This document shows positions 52,927 through 62,648 of a stretch of DNA of 64,000 nt, in pieces (position 1 is the stretch's first letter; every line of letters starts with the position of its first letter). Source of the DNA: Alicyclobacillus sp. SO9. Lineage in GTDB: Bacteria > Bacillota > Bacilli > Alicyclobacillales > Alicyclobacillaceae. Below the pieces are notes generated by a model. That model searched no databases and was not told the DNA's origin. It saw only the letters and a list, made by a program, of their open reading frames with translations. The stretch spans positions 2,914,001 to 2,978,000 of the forward strand of contig NZ_CP066339.1 of assembly GCF_016406125.1 (NCBI RefSeq), written 5' to 3'. Position numbers and translations under genes: made by a program.

Positions 52927-54540
52927 ATGAAAACAACAACATTCCAGCGACCGAAATGGCGTATTCTATCCTATCTCATATCCTTTCCGACCCCTGAAGA
53001 CACGTTCCATGGAAGCGAGAAGCAGAAAGCAAAACTCTTGCCTTATGTCATCACGACACTTGTCGTTTTTGGGTTAACTATGATTCTTTCGGAAATTGGA
53101 CATTTCTTTACACTAGTCAACATCGCACTGCTGTATCTTTTGCCAGTCCTTATCACAGCTGTTCGTTGGGGCCTTTGGACCTCATTTTATGCAGCAAGCA
53201 TTGGGGTAGTGGCGTTTGATTTCTTCTTTGTACCGCCTCTGTACACTTACACCGTTTCTGACGCACGGTATTTGATTTCGTTCGCAGTCTATTTAGCAGT
53301 TGCCACATTCACTGCAACTCTGGCGTCTCAGTTACGTCAGGATTTTCGAGAGGCCAGAGAGCGAGCGGCCGTTACATCAGCTCTCTTTTTACTGAGCACA
53401 CAAGTAGCCGCTTCTGGGAATCTAGACTCCATACTCGCAGCGATTGTTCGACAGGCGTTTGGAACCTTTGGACTTTGCGCAACGGTTTTACTTCCCAACG
53501 CCAAAGGTCAACTCAACGCACGTGCCTCAGATGGGTTTCATGATGCCAACACGTTCGAGAGAGTGGCACCCAGAATCGTACAATGGGTGTACAACCACGG
53601 TGAACTGGCGGGGCGTGGAACGGATACTGACGGCAGTGCACCCATCGTCTACGTACCACTAAAAACAGAAACCAAAGTTCATGGGGTGATGTGCTTTTTA
53701 GACAAGCATCCTGGAACCACACGTGCTATTAGTAATACCTCTCACGTTATCGACGCATTGGCAGGGCTTGCCGCCGTATCAATTGCTCGTGTACGCTTTG
53801 AAGAAGAAGCTCAAATTGCGCATCTGACAGCAGAATCCGAGCACATACGTACCGTCTTGCTAGATTCTATTTCGCACGAGTTGCGTACACCGCTTGCAAC
53901 AATTATTGGATCGGCAACTTCGCTGATAGAGAACAAAACAGTGCTATCCACCACAGCTCAAGACGAACTGCTTGGAACCGTTCTTGAAGGTTCCATGCGA
54001 ATGAATCGTTTGGTGACAAACCTCCTGGGAATGGTACGGCTCGAGAGCGGGATGCTGCAACTCAACAAGTCATGGTGCGATGTTGCCGATATTGTCGGTG
54101 TCGCCTTGAGACAAACGCAAGATGCATTGAATGCAAGAGAAGTCACCGTGCAGATCCCTGAAGACTTACCAGTTATCTCCGTCGACGAATTGCTTTTGGA
54201 GCAGGTTCTCGTCAACTTGCTCAGTAATGCCAACAAGTATTCCCCAGAAGGAAGTCCCATTGAGATAGAGATCAAAGAAGACCATGGAGTGATATCGCTG
54301 AGTGTTCAGGATTGGGGTGACGGCATTTCGCCGGACGACGCAGAAAAGATCTTTGATAAGTTTTATCGTTCGAGTACCCAACGCAGTATTCCAGGTACCG
54401 GGTTAGGCCTCGCCATTTGCAAAGGTATCATTCAGGCACACGGAGGGAAGATTTTTGCAAGAAACAGAGTCGAAAGCGGCCTCGCCGTAACCATTGAGTT
54501 GCGGGTTTGTGAGGAACAGCCCAGCAACATCAACCTATAA
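52927..54540 (+). CDS. KdpD-like sensor kinase lacking the N-terminal KdpD/Usp domain
   Basis: A 537-residue histidine kinase. Four closely spaced hydrophobic helices (about 40-135) match the DUF4118 domain of KdpD, including FDFFFVPPLYTYTV. A GAF-like domain (about 150-285) leads to the phospho-acceptor in SHELRTPLATI (about 317), VNLLSNANKYSP, DWGDGISP and GTGLGLAI. Full KdpD proteins are near 900 residues and start with a cytoplasmic KdpD domain and Usp domain, both absent here. KdpE-like regulator gene follows after 17 bases. No kdpFABC is present; Trk genes are divergent. Confidence 0.92.
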   Translation: MKTTTFQRPKWRILSYLISFPTPEDTFHGSEKQKAKLLPYVITTLVVFGLTMILSEIGHFFTLVNIALLYLLPVLITAVRWGLWTSFYAASIGVVAFDFFFVPPLYTYTVSDARYLISFAVYLAVATFTATLASQLRQDFREARERAAVTSALFLLSTQVAASGNLDSILAAIVRQAFGTFGLCATVLLPNAKGQLNARASDGFHDANTFERVAPRIVQWVYNHGELAGRGTDTDGSAPIVYVPLKTETKVHGVMCFLDKHPGTTRAISNTSHVIDALAGLAAVSIARVRFEEEAQIAHLTAESEHIRTVLLDSISHELRTPLATIIGSATSLIENKTVLSTTAQDELLGTVLEGSMRMNRLVTNLLGMVRLESGMLQLNKSWCDVADIVGVALRQTQDALNAREVTVQIPEDLPVISVDELLLEQVLVNLLSNANKYSPEGSPIEIEIKEDHGVISLSVQDWGDGISPDDAEKIFDKFYRSSTQRSIPGTGLGLAICKGIIQAHGGKIFARNRVESGLAVTIELRVCEEQPSNINL

Positions 54541-54557
54541 AGCAAGGAGGTCTCCGG

Positions 54558-55244
54558 ATGGGAGCAAAGCTCTTAATCATTGACGACGAATCTTCAATTC
54601 GAAAGTTTCTCCGCGTGACCCTAGAAGCACACGGTTATTCTGTCAGCGAAGCAGTAAGCGGTAAGGACGGTATTCTCCAGTCAGCGATGGTACGCCCCGA
54701 CCTCATTATCCTTGATGTTGGATTACCCGATATGGATGGTACGACGGTTTTGTCTCAACTGCGCGAGTGGTATACCAATCCCATTCTTGTTCTGACAGTG
54801 CGTGATGACGAGTCCGGAAAGGTATTTGCGCTCGATCATGGAGCGGACGATTACATCACCAAACCCTTCGGTATGGGTGAATTCATGGCGAGAATCCGTG
54901 TCGCACTGCGCCATATGGCAAACCAGCCAGATAACCCCATCGTGACAGTAGGTCCGTTGACTGTCGATCTCGCTGCAAGAACAGTAACACGCGACGGGAC
55001 CTCCATTCGCCTTACGCCAATTGAATACGACCTTTTGAAGGTACTCGTCACAAATGCGGGACGAGTTGTAACTCATCGGCACTTGCTGCAACAAGTTTGG
55101 GGAGAACACAGCTACGAAACGACCGGTCATTACTTGAGAATATACATAGGACACTTACGGAAAAAAATCGAGATTGATAGAACGCGTCCGAAGTTCATTA
55201 TCACGGAACCAGGGGTGGGTTATCGGCTTGTAGCTCCGTCATGA
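54558..55244 (+). CDS. KdpE-like response regulator (OmpR family)
   Basis: A 228-residue regulator. The receiver has the acidic pair IIDDES (8-13), phospho-acceptor Asp53 in IILDVGLPD and Lys in TKPFGMGEF. The winged helix (about 130-225) includes LTPIEYDLLKVL and ends GVGYRL. AAGGAGG lies 7 bases before the ATG. Cognate partner of the upstream KdpD-like kinase by spacing and order; target probably the divergent Trk genes. Confidence 0.93.
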   Translation: MGAKLLIIDDESSIRKFLRVTLEAHGYSVSEAVSGKDGILQSAMVRPDLIILDVGLPDMDGTTVLSQLREWYTNPILVLTVRDDESGKVFALDHGADDYITKPFGMGEFMARIRVALRHMANQPDNPIVTVGPLTVDLAARTVTRDGTSIRLTPIEYDLLKVLVTNAGRVVTHRHLLQQVWGEHSYETTGHYLRIYIGHLRKKIEIDRTRPKFIITEPGVGYRLVAPS

Positions 55245-55255
55245 TTCTACATCAG

Positions 55256-56233
55256 TCAGTCTGCCGTCAAAACTACTTTCCCCACACTCTTCCTGCTCTC
55301 GACCATTCTATGTGCCTCCGCTGCATTTTCCAATTTGAATCTTTGTCCAATTTTGATATCCAGTTGACCATCAGATAGATACCGAAGAACGTGATTTGCG
55401 GTATCATGAAGGAGATAGGGTCTTTCCTTACGTGTGGTTCCTAGGCTAAAGCCTAAAACCGACCTGCAACTAGAGTGTAGGTCCATTGTTTTAAAGTATC
55501 CGACGTCACCACTTGAATTGCCAAAATGAACTAACCGCCCGTACTTGGCAAGGCACTGCATACTCTTTTCCGAGACAACTCCCGAAATTGAGTCTAAGAT
55601 AACATCGGCCCCTTTTCCTCCTGTAATACTCAGCACTTCCTTTGAAAAGTCGCTTGTCTTATAACTAATTACATGGTCACACCCAGCATCCATGGCTGTT
55701 TGTACCTTTGATTCGTCACCGACCGTACCGATGACAAGACCGGCTCCCAGAATTTTGGCCAGTTGGGATGCGGTGGTTCCCACACCACCAGCCGCCGCAT
55801 GAATTAGAACGGATTCCCCTTGCACGACTCTTCCGACATCTGCTAGCAACTTATAAGCTGTAAAGGATACAATAGGACACGCAGCAGCAACTGTCATATC
55901 TAAACCATCTGGAACAACAAATGTGAGCGCCTCATTTGCAACGACAAATTCGGCATAGGAGCCATCCAAAGGAAAAGCGATAACGCGTTGTCCAATTTTG
56001 AGGTCTTGAACGCCGTCACCAACCGCTTCTATGACTCCCGCAACATCTAATCCTGGGATAAAAGGAGGATGACTTCCATTTTTATTACCATAGCGCGCCT
56101 TAATATCAGCAAAGTTCACGCTGGTTGCAAAGGTGCGAATTAAGACTTGGTTTGGCCCGTAAACTGGCGCATCTACTGTGATGTAGTGCATGACATCAGG
56201 CGGCCCATAAGCGGTTACAACCACTGCTTTCAC
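55256..56233 (-). CDS. Zinc-independent quinone oxidoreductase / MDR family
   Basis: A 325-residue medium-chain dehydrogenase of the quinone oxidoreductase (QOR) type. GLDVAGVIEAVGDGV is the N-terminal GroES-like part and HAAAGGVGTTASQLAKILGA the NADPH-binding Rossmann loop. The Cys ligands of the zinc-dependent ADHs are absent. GTG 56233 is chosen because AAGGAGT lies 7 bases upstream and KAVVVTAYGPPD is the family start. The frame is open to 56251. Confidence 0.9.
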   Translation of the reverse strand: MKAVVVTAYGPPDVMHYITVDAPVYGPNQVLIRTFATSVNFADIKARYGNKNGSHPPFIPGLDVAGVIEAVGDGVQDLKIGQRVIAFPLDGSYAEFVVANEALTFVVPDGLDMTVAAACPIVSFTAYKLLADVGRVVQGESVLIHAAAGGVGTTASQLAKILGAGLVIGTVGDESKVQTAMDAGCDHVISYKTSDFSKEVLSITGGKGADVILDSISGVVSEKSMQCLAKYGRLVHFGNSSGDVGYFKTMDLHSSCRSVLGFSLGTTRKERPYLLHDTANHVLRYLSDGQLDIKIGQRFKLENAAEAHRMVESRKSVGKVVLTAD

Positions 56234-56349
56234 GTAAAATACTCCTTCCATACGCCGTCATGATAGTCTGACATTACCATACAACTGACAGTACAGTTCA
56301 CCATTCGTTTCAGCAACCACCACGTATTTTGGCGTCAGACACCGCGCGT

Positions 56350-56805
56350 TCAGCCGGCGATATCATACTTAATACCAAGTCCTGACAGATAGACACTGAC
56401 AATGCCCTGGTGGGTACATTCAAAGTGCGTCAACAAGTCTAAACAGGCTTCAATATCCAAGTTCTCCCCCATTCCCTTCCATGGTACCGCCTTACTCCAT
56501 TCAATCTCGCTATGAAAAAAATCTCTAAAACGCCGGTCAAGTTCGTCATAGAAAGCCCGCAGTTTCTCCACGCTCACGGCCATCTCAGGGTCCATCCGCT
56601 TTTCTTTCCACGAAGGCCCAGTCCCGTCAACCATTGCCCTCAGATAAATCTCACGGGCATCGGCGATATGACGAAGTTCTTCACCCAAGGTCTTTAATGA
56701 CTCATATGGACGATACTGTAACTGCTCATCGACAAGGTGCTCTAATAAACCCTGGGTCAGCCCAGAATAATACTGATAGAACTCGGTGCTGGATATACTA
56801 CTCAT
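56350..56805 (-). CDS. DinB-family protein
   Basis: A 151-residue four-helix-bundle protein of the DinB superfamily (thiol-transferase-like fold). Metal-ligand His candidates are in ELRHIADAREIYL and LLTHFECTHQGIV, with the family's spacing. Functions vary, from bacillithiol transferases to unknown. The ATG at 56805 has GGAGG 8 bases upstream; the frame is open to 56820. Confidence 0.87.
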   Translation of the reverse strand: MSSISSTEFYQYYSGLTQGLLEHLVDEQLQYRPYESLKTLGEELRHIADAREIYLRAMVDGTGPSWKEKRMDPEMAVSVEKLRAFYDELDRRFRDFFHSEIEWSKAVPWKGMGENLDIEACLDLLTHFECTHQGIVSVYLSGLGIKYDIAG

Positions 56806-56941
56806 AGTGATAACCTCCAATTTCGGTATTTACAATAACAATAGGGACCTTTTGCTGTTCTATCTTGTTCCCACACCCTTCACCTGTTGGGTCATCTTAC
56901 AAAATAAGGATCCAATTAGACTGTAAGTCAAGTCCGTTCTC

Positions 56942-57571
56942 TTAATCTAGAGCGGGCTTACGTATACTGGGATGAAATGCGGTGTCTGCGCCCTGAAATT
57001 GCTTCGGATAAGGTTTGTTAGGAACCAATTTTGAACCATTCCAAGTATATGTAATTGTTATAGGCTTGCCAGTTGGGTCAGCAAGCGCATCATTTTTCTT
57101 GTAGACGGGATAAGTAACAATAATGGCATTTCCTGCGGACGAAACACTGGTAATTTCTACACTCGGTTTTGCAGTATCGGTTCCCAGATACCTCCCATTG
57201 AGAAAGAAGAAAACAAACTGATTATATCCGTCTGCTCCAGACACTCCGAGCCACGCAGACACTGTTCCACCAGATGTAGTCCTAATACTCGCATTTGGAG
57301 CAGCTTTGTTCACCGAATACCCTTTACTCTTAACTACAGCGATTTCCTCATTATATCTAGATTGTGAAGTTGTTGGTGCTGTGCCCTTACGAGAATCCGC
57401 ACTGTTTGTCACATTCGTGACACTGGATGCAACATTCGTCTCAGACGTATTTGTTGTTGAAATTGCGTGCCCAGCAGCGTTAGCACCAGTGCCATGGGAG
57501 TTAGTCGTACATCCCGCTAAAGTCAACAACATCAGTCCCGAGAGCGGGAGCAATGTGAGCCGCCTGTTCAT
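56942..57571 (-). CDS. Putative lipoprotein of unknown function
   Basis: A 209-residue secreted lipoprotein. The signal peptide ends in a LAGC lipobox (Cys about 21). A Ser/Thr/Asn-rich linker (about 22-75) and a beta-rich C-terminal domain (about 80-209) follow. No family was recognised. GGGGGG lies 6 bases before the ATG. It is separate from both neighbours. Confidence 0.8.
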   Translation of the reverse strand: MNRRLTLLPLSGLMLLTLAGCTTNSHGTGANAAGHAISTTNTSETNVASSVTNVTNSADSRKGTAPTTSQSRYNEEIAVVKSKGYSVNKAAPNASIRTTSGGTVSAWLGVSGADGYNQFVFFFLNGRYLGTDTAKPSVEITSVSSAGNAIIVTYPVYKKNDALADPTGKPITITYTWNGSKLVPNKPYPKQFQGADTAFHPSIRKPALD

Positions 57572-57747
57572 GATAAGCCCCCCTCGTCTTTGCTTACAGT
57601 ATTCAGACGAGACAACACGATTTGGAGTTACAAATCAAATGCAAAATCTCGTTGCACTACCAAATAAATCATTGTGAAACTCCCCTGTTAAAGGAGCCGC
57701 AAGGCAGGTGTTAGACTGCCTTGCCTAGCAACGGAACTGGGTTGACA

Positions 57748-58968
57748 CTAGATTTCACGGAAACCACGCCGAGTTAGTAAGACCACCCCAATGGCAGCAA
57801 CAGCGACACCGGTCATTCCAATGGCGTTGGATGCCGAGACCCAGTTCCCCAATAGTCCACCCATGTAAGCACCGATTGGCGGCCCAACTGCAATAAGGGA
57901 TCCCCTAATTCCCATTATCCGCCCGTGGTAATTCTTTGGAACCATCTTTTGTACAGCGGTTCGAGCCAATAGAGGATACCCGCCGAACAGGAATCCACTG
58001 AAGGCCATACACATATACACTACCAATTCCGACTTGAGATAGAACAACGGCACAAAACTTAGTCCCCAGCCAACAAAAGCCATTGACATAACGAATGCTT
58101 GCCCCTGATTTTTCAAACGAAGAAGTCCAGCTATCACTGCGCCAAGGAGAGACAGTCCGAAGTAGACGCCCCAAAAGCTGCCAAGCACTATCGCACTCAT
58201 CGAAAATTCACGATGCGTGAGTAGAGGCAGTGATACCTCAAGTTGGCCCTCTGCCAAATTTATAGCAAGTGCCGCTAGCGTGATCCACCACACGCCCTGC
58301 ATTTCATAAAGCAGTTTCAAACCACTCCATGTATCCTGCCAGAAGGAACCTTGCCTAGTTGTCATGCCTGATAGTTCGTTCACAGAAGGCGTGTATCGGA
58401 TAAAAGCGATAAACACCGCAGCCAGCCAAAACGAGACTCCATCAAACAAAACGGCAACTTGTGCTCCCCACTTTGCAATCATTAATCCGCTCAGAAGCGG
58501 CCCAAGAAGCATCGCTGCGTTCCAAACCGTTTCACCGACGGCGTTGGCGGATCCAAGTTCTCTATCGTTTACCAAATTGGGTAAAAGGACCATCCAGCCA
58601 ACAGTGGTAAAAGAACTGATTCCCCCTACCAGGAGAACAAGCATAAGCAGAACAAACATCGACAAGGCATGGAGTGCATATAACAGCGGAATGAACATAA
58701 ACACAACGCCAAGAAGCAGATTTGCGGTCAGTAATGCTGCCTTATGAGAAACAGTATCGAGAACGTTCCCAACTACAGGTCCGAGGAACACTCCCGGCAC
58801 GCCAAAGGCGAGAGCAAGCAGTCCCATATCTGCTGGGTGTTTGACTGTGACCATCGCAAACCAAAGCAGTGCAACCCATCCAATTTGATTACCCAGAACA
58901 GAAACTGCATCGGCAAACATCATCAGTGAGAAATTGCGCTGATGAAACAAATTTATATAAACTTGCAT
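57748..58968 (-). CDS. MFS transporter
   Basis: A 406-residue major facilitator with 12 hydrophobic helices. The N-terminal opening FSLMMFADAVSVLGNQIGWVA and the loop GNVLDTVSHKAALL place it with MFS_1/MFS_3 drug exporters, and AVQKMVPKNYHGRIMGIRGS is the second-half signature. The substrate is unknown. GAGGTGA lies 7 bases before the ATG. The divergent TetR gene is about 530 bases away. Confidence 0.9.
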   Translation of the reverse strand: MQVYINLFHQRNFSLMMFADAVSVLGNQIGWVALLWFAMVTVKHPADMGLLALAFGVPGVFLGPVVGNVLDTVSHKAALLTANLLLGVVFMFIPLLYALHALSMFVLLMLVLLVGGISSFTTVGWMVLLPNLVNDRELGSANAVGETVWNAAMLLGPLLSGLMIAKWGAQVAVLFDGVSFWLAAVFIAFIRYTPSVNELSGMTTRQGSFWQDTWSGLKLLYEMQGVWWITLAALAINLAEGQLEVSLPLLTHREFSMSAIVLGSFWGVYFGLSLLGAVIAGLLRLKNQGQAFVMSMAFVGWGLSFVPLFYLKSELVVYMCMAFSGFLFGGYPLLARTAVQKMVPKNYHGRIMGIRGSLIAVGPPIGAYMGGLLGNWVSASNAIGMTGVAVAAIGVVLLTRRGFREI

Positions 58969-59499
58969 GTTCGATTCACCTCGTTAGGAGCCCCTCAAAA
59001 GCGGCTCAGCTTTGTCACTATGGGAGTTCCCCCAACGAGATGAATTAAATTGGAAGATTCATGGACATTATCTTACCTCCAGAGGTGGAACGGCTTAAAC
59101 GGAAGCGTACGTTCAGCGCTATATCTGCAAAGCGGTCTGTGCCGTCCCTTTCCTTGGATAATTATACCGCATTCTGTTTAGTTCCCGGTAACAAAACCGA
59201 AAGTATAATTGCCATTGAGTGTTCATGAATGGGAGTTTTTCTTCACCAAAGCAGACTCCGACATACCCCGGGCCGCAGCCGACTGTTGTCCTATCTAGGC
59301 CAATTTGAGTGAGAGCCACGGCTGGACAGTGCCCGTCAACCGTGGCTTCTCTAAGTTTAGTGAATATCTTCCCTGCAGTAAAACTAGGGCTAGAACTTAG
59401 GTGTTGTATACACGTGTTCTCTATAGTAAGATAAGTGGGGAATTCTCCACTTTTTCGAACTCATCACATTCATTGAGTGGCGTCGGGAGTGGTGCTGAC
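58969..59499. other. Intergenic region with a hairpin
   Basis: About 530 bases between the MFS and TetR genes. A hairpin at 59311-59351 (GAGAGCCACGG with CCGTGGCTTCTC, one bulge) is followed by weak TAAGTTT. A 55-codon frame at 59061-59228 exists but lacks a good start site. Promoters of the two divergent genes are presumably here; none was clear. Confidence 0.4.
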
Positions 59500-60111
59500 A
59501 TGGGAGATTGGAACATTCAATATCCGCACAATGAACGCAGAGATGCTGCTATCAATCGCCAACGGCTGCTGGATACCGCTTTAAAGCTGTTTGAGCAGCA
59601 CGGAGTCGAGCATGTCAGTATGAATCAAATTGCACTTGAAGCGGAGATTGGCTCAGCCACCCTCTACCGCCGTTTCAGCAACAAGAGTGAGCTGTGCTTA
59701 GAACTCATTCGGGACAATGTCATTCAAGTGTTCGAGCAAATTGAAGCATACTTGCAGGCTAATCAGGGCGAACCTGCCAGTAACAGATTGAAAGAAGTGT
59801 TACGCTTATTCATCCGTTTCCGTGAAAGGAGAGCAGAGTTGCTCACAGGTGTTGAGGACTCCAACTCCGGCGGTAAGACTTATAACAACCAACAAACAAG
59901 AAGTCCGCTATATAACCAGTTGCATGAAATCGTGACAGGACTGCTAGACGAAATGTATAGCGCAAAGAGCACAAATCGTGACAGCATCTTTGTCGCAGAC
60001 ATGTTGTTAACTGCCATACAGAGTCCTTCGTACCGATTTCAACGTCAAATAAGAGGATATTCCCCGGAACATTTTTTGGAACACCTCTACTGCACCTTTA
60101 TATCGGGGTAA
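59500..60111 (+). CDS. TetR-family transcriptional regulator
   Basis: A 203-residue repressor. The N-terminal helix-turn-helix (about 18-62) has LLDTALKLFEQHG and IGSATLYRRFSNKSEL. The ligand domain follows. ATG 59500 is chosen because the fold begins 15 residues later and GGGAGTGG lies upstream; the frame is open to 59401. It probably controls one of the nearby MFS genes or an unseen target. Confidence 0.9.
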   Translation: MGDWNIQYPHNERRDAAINRQRLLDTALKLFEQHGVEHVSMNQIALEAEIGSATLYRRFSNKSELCLELIRDNVIQVFEQIEAYLQANQGEPASNRLKEVLRLFIRFRERRAELLTGVEDSNSGGKTYNNQQTRSPLYNQLHEIVTGLLDEMYSAKSTNRDSIFVADMLLTAIQSPSYRFQRQIRGYSPEHFLEHLYCTFISG

Positions 60112-60278
60112 CAATGTATAGAATCTCCACCGGTTCCCTACAAACTTGTCATTGAACTGACAGCACTCGGCTGGTTGTCCATATCGAATCCATGGAGTAG
60201 AAATGCACCTGCGTCCCGACTACGATTGCTTCTATTACTATAGTCCATTCACACATATTAACTGTGGGGGTTCTCCAA

Positions 60279-61262
60279 GTGAGTGTTCATAACGAAATGA
60301 AAATCTTTGCTGGATCAAGCGGAAAACAGTTTGCAGAGCGTATTTGTAGCTATCTTCATATGAGTCTGGGAAGTTCAGAAGCGATAACCTTCTCGGATGG
60401 AAACACCTTCGTCAGAATCAAGGAGAACGTACGGGGTACGGACGTCTACCTTGTCCAACCCATAGGGCTGTCTCCCAACAACGAGTTTGTGGAAATTTTG
60501 TTCTGGATTGATGCTTTCAAACGAGCCAGCGCAAATTCTGTAACGGTTGTTATACCGTACTTCGGCTACGCGAAAGGTGACAAGAAGGACGAGCCTCGAG
60601 TGTCGATTAGGGCCAGAGTATGTGCCGATGCGATTGAGACGGCAGGGGTCGACCGTATCATTATGATGGATTTGCATGCGCCGCAAATCCAAGGATTTTT
60701 TAAGAAACCCGTGGACCACCTCATTGCTCTTCCACTTCTCAGTGAATACATTAAGGCACAAGGAATAGAGAATTTTGTGATAGTGTCTCCAGACGCTGGG
60801 TTCGCGAAACAGGCACGCAAGTTTTCTTCATACCTTGGCGTGTCAACGGTCATTGGCGACAAAAGAAGAACTGGACATGATGAAAATCCGGAGACGTTGG
60901 AACTAATTGGAGAAGTCAACGGCAAGAACGCCATTATAGTTGACGATTTTTCCACCTCAGGCGGTACTTTAATCGATCTCTCTCATCTGCTGAAACGAAA
61001 AGGTGCTTTGTCCATCTTTGCATGTCTGTCACACCTTCTGTTATCTCCTCAAGCCGTAGAACGCATTGAAGCTAGTCCGATTGAATATGTAATCTCAACG
61101 GACTCCGTAGAAAATCACGCTGTGAACCATACTGCAAAGATCCGCATCATTTCGGCAGCACCACTTTTTGGGGAAGCCATCAGACGAATCTACATGCATC
61201 AATCCGTCAGTGGACTCTTTGAGGGTTTACCACCCGAAGTATTGGAATTTGACGGTCTCTAA
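60279..61262 (+). CDS. Ribose-phosphate pyrophosphokinase (PRPP synthetase), divergent paralogue
   Basis: A 327-residue PRPP synthetase-like enzyme that would make PRPP from ribose 5-phosphate and ATP. DLHAPQIQGFF, IPYFGYAKGDKK and the flexible-loop KRR in IGDKRRTGH are conserved. The PRPP loop reads DDFSTSGGT instead of DDIIDTAGT, and SPDHGG reads SPDAGF. The usual Prs has 315-320 residues and sits beside glmU; neither applies here. The start is uncertain: GTG 60279 or 60264, or ATG 60297. Probably a second PRPP synthetase. Confidence 0.85.
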   Translation: MSVHNEMKIFAGSSGKQFAERICSYLHMSLGSSEAITFSDGNTFVRIKENVRGTDVYLVQPIGLSPNNEFVEILFWIDAFKRASANSVTVVIPYFGYAKGDKKDEPRVSIRARVCADAIETAGVDRIIMMDLHAPQIQGFFKKPVDHLIALPLLSEYIKAQGIENFVIVSPDAGFAKQARKFSSYLGVSTVIGDKRRTGHDENPETLELIGEVNGKNAIIVDDFSTSGGTLIDLSHLLKRKGALSIFACLSHLLLSPQAVERIEASPIEYVISTDSVENHAVNHTAKIRIISAAPLFGEAIRRIYMHQSVSGLFEGLPPEVLEFDGL

Positions 61263-61293
61263 TCAGCGACTCTTGTTTAGTACAGGTCCACCC

Positions 61294-62547
61294 CTAGCTA
61301 TTATCGTCGATACTTGCTCTCATGGATGACAGGTCTTGCGATCTCATATTTCGAACTAACGGTTCTGCCAAAGGAAGGAGAGCAGCAACAATGAAAATAA
61401 CGCCACCCGCGGTCGCAATCGTCTGATATCCGAAGGTTTGAGCAAGGGGTACCGCGAGTGACACGCCAATAGGGATGGTGATATACGAACCAAAGTCGTC
61501 AAAGGAACATACTCGTGAAAGTTTGTCTTTGGGCACCGCCTGCTGGAGTGTGGCATCCCATCCTATTCCGGAAATGGTGGAACCGACTCCACCCAACGCA
61601 GCTGCAATTATTAAATATGGCAAAGCATACTCCTGACCAAGGACAATCATTTGTATGCCGCCAACCGCCACTGCCATCATACTGGCACGCAAAGGGTATC
61701 GCAGCGAGAGCCTCAACATGAATAAACTTGCTATTAGCAGTCCGATTGACCTTGCACTCAGTGTCAGCCCCCACCCACTTGAGCCAAAAGTGTTCTTGGC
61801 TATGATAGGCCCAAGAACCCGCCACACTCCCATCTGTACGGCGTTCATAAAAGCAAAGGCCGCAGTGATTGACCAAATCCAGCGGCGACTTCGGAAATAG
61901 GACCATCCTGCACGCATGTCCTGAAGAATCGACGTACCGGTATCCGGAGGATGTGAAGGAATGCGAACACGACTCAGAGTAAAGCTAGCTATAAAAAAGC
62001 TTACAGCATCCCACAAGATGGCCCACCCGCCATTCAGAGTCGCAACTAACACCCCGGCAACTGCTGGACCGACAATCTTGGCAGCACTTTTCGATGTATT
62101 GAGCAGCGCATTAGCCTGCCTGATATCCTCCCTGGAAACGACCTCAGGAACAATTCCGCGCATAGCAGGAGATGTGAAGGCACTCATCACACCACTTATC
62201 AGAGCAAAGAGAAGAATCCAACGCGGATTGAAACCCATCAGAACAATCAGCGCAATGACTGCCTGAGAGAACCCAGAACCTAAATTGCTTAAGACCATCA
62301 ACCTATCCCGGCGATAGCGGTCGGCAACTCCGCCCCCTACAAGCACCATTAGAACATGTGGGAGAATTTCCGCAGCCAAAATGTATCCCAATAGATTGCG
62401 ACCATGCGGCGTGTCGAGAACAGCAAAGGCAAGAACCAACGGTGTCATCCCACTGCCAAATAGCGAAACGGACTGCCCCAAGTAGAACCATCGGAACTGA
62501 GGGCTGTGGAGCGCACCTTTGAGCAACCTTGACTTAAACTTCAGCAT
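61294..62547 (-). CDS. MFS transporter
   Basis: A 417-residue major facilitator with 12 hydrophobic helices. QFRWFYLGQSVSLFGSGMTPLVLA opens it (read in two parts), GGGVADRYRRDRLMVLSN is the loop 2-3 signature, and MRGIVPEVVSREDIRQANAL is the region after helix 4. It belongs to the MFS_3/TCR1-like exporters. The ATG at 62547 has GGAGGTG about 12 bases upstream; an in-frame ATG at 62568 overlaps it. The substrate is unknown. Confidence 0.9.
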   Translation of the reverse strand: MLKFKSRLLKGALHSPQFRWFYLGQSVSLFGSGMTPLVLAFAVLDTPHGRNLLGYILAAEILPHVLMVLVGGGVADRYRRDRLMVLSNLGSGFSQAVIALIVLMGFNPRWILLFALISGVMSAFTSPAMRGIVPEVVSREDIRQANALLNTSKSAAKIVGPAVAGVLVATLNGGWAILWDAVSFFIASFTLSRVRIPSHPPDTGTSILQDMRAGWSYFRSRRWIWSITAAFAFMNAVQMGVWRVLGPIIAKNTFGSSGWGLTLSARSIGLLIASLFMLRLSLRYPLRASMMAVAVGGIQMIVLGQEYALPYLIIAAALGGVGSTISGIGWDATLQQAVPKDKLSRVCSFDDFGSYITIPIGVSLAVPLAQTFGYQTIATAGGVIFIVAALLPLAEPLVRNMRSQDLSSMRASIDDNS

Positions 62548-62648
62548 GAATCTTGTGGGCACCTCCATCCCAGTGATACGGCACTGTACACAACACGGAC
62601 ATCCACTCAGGCATCCTCGGTTGTTTCATAGACGTACTATTCAAATCG

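Noticed and set aside
57700-57723. A terminator after the MFS gene (CAAGGCAG/CTGCCTTG hairpin)
   Set aside because: The stem is good but no T-tail is present on either strand, so it is not listed as a terminator.
59061-59228. A 55-codon plus-strand frame between the MFS and TetR genes
   Set aside because: The start has only GGAAG at 4 bases, there is no recognisable motif, and the composition is unremarkable. Not enough support for a gene.
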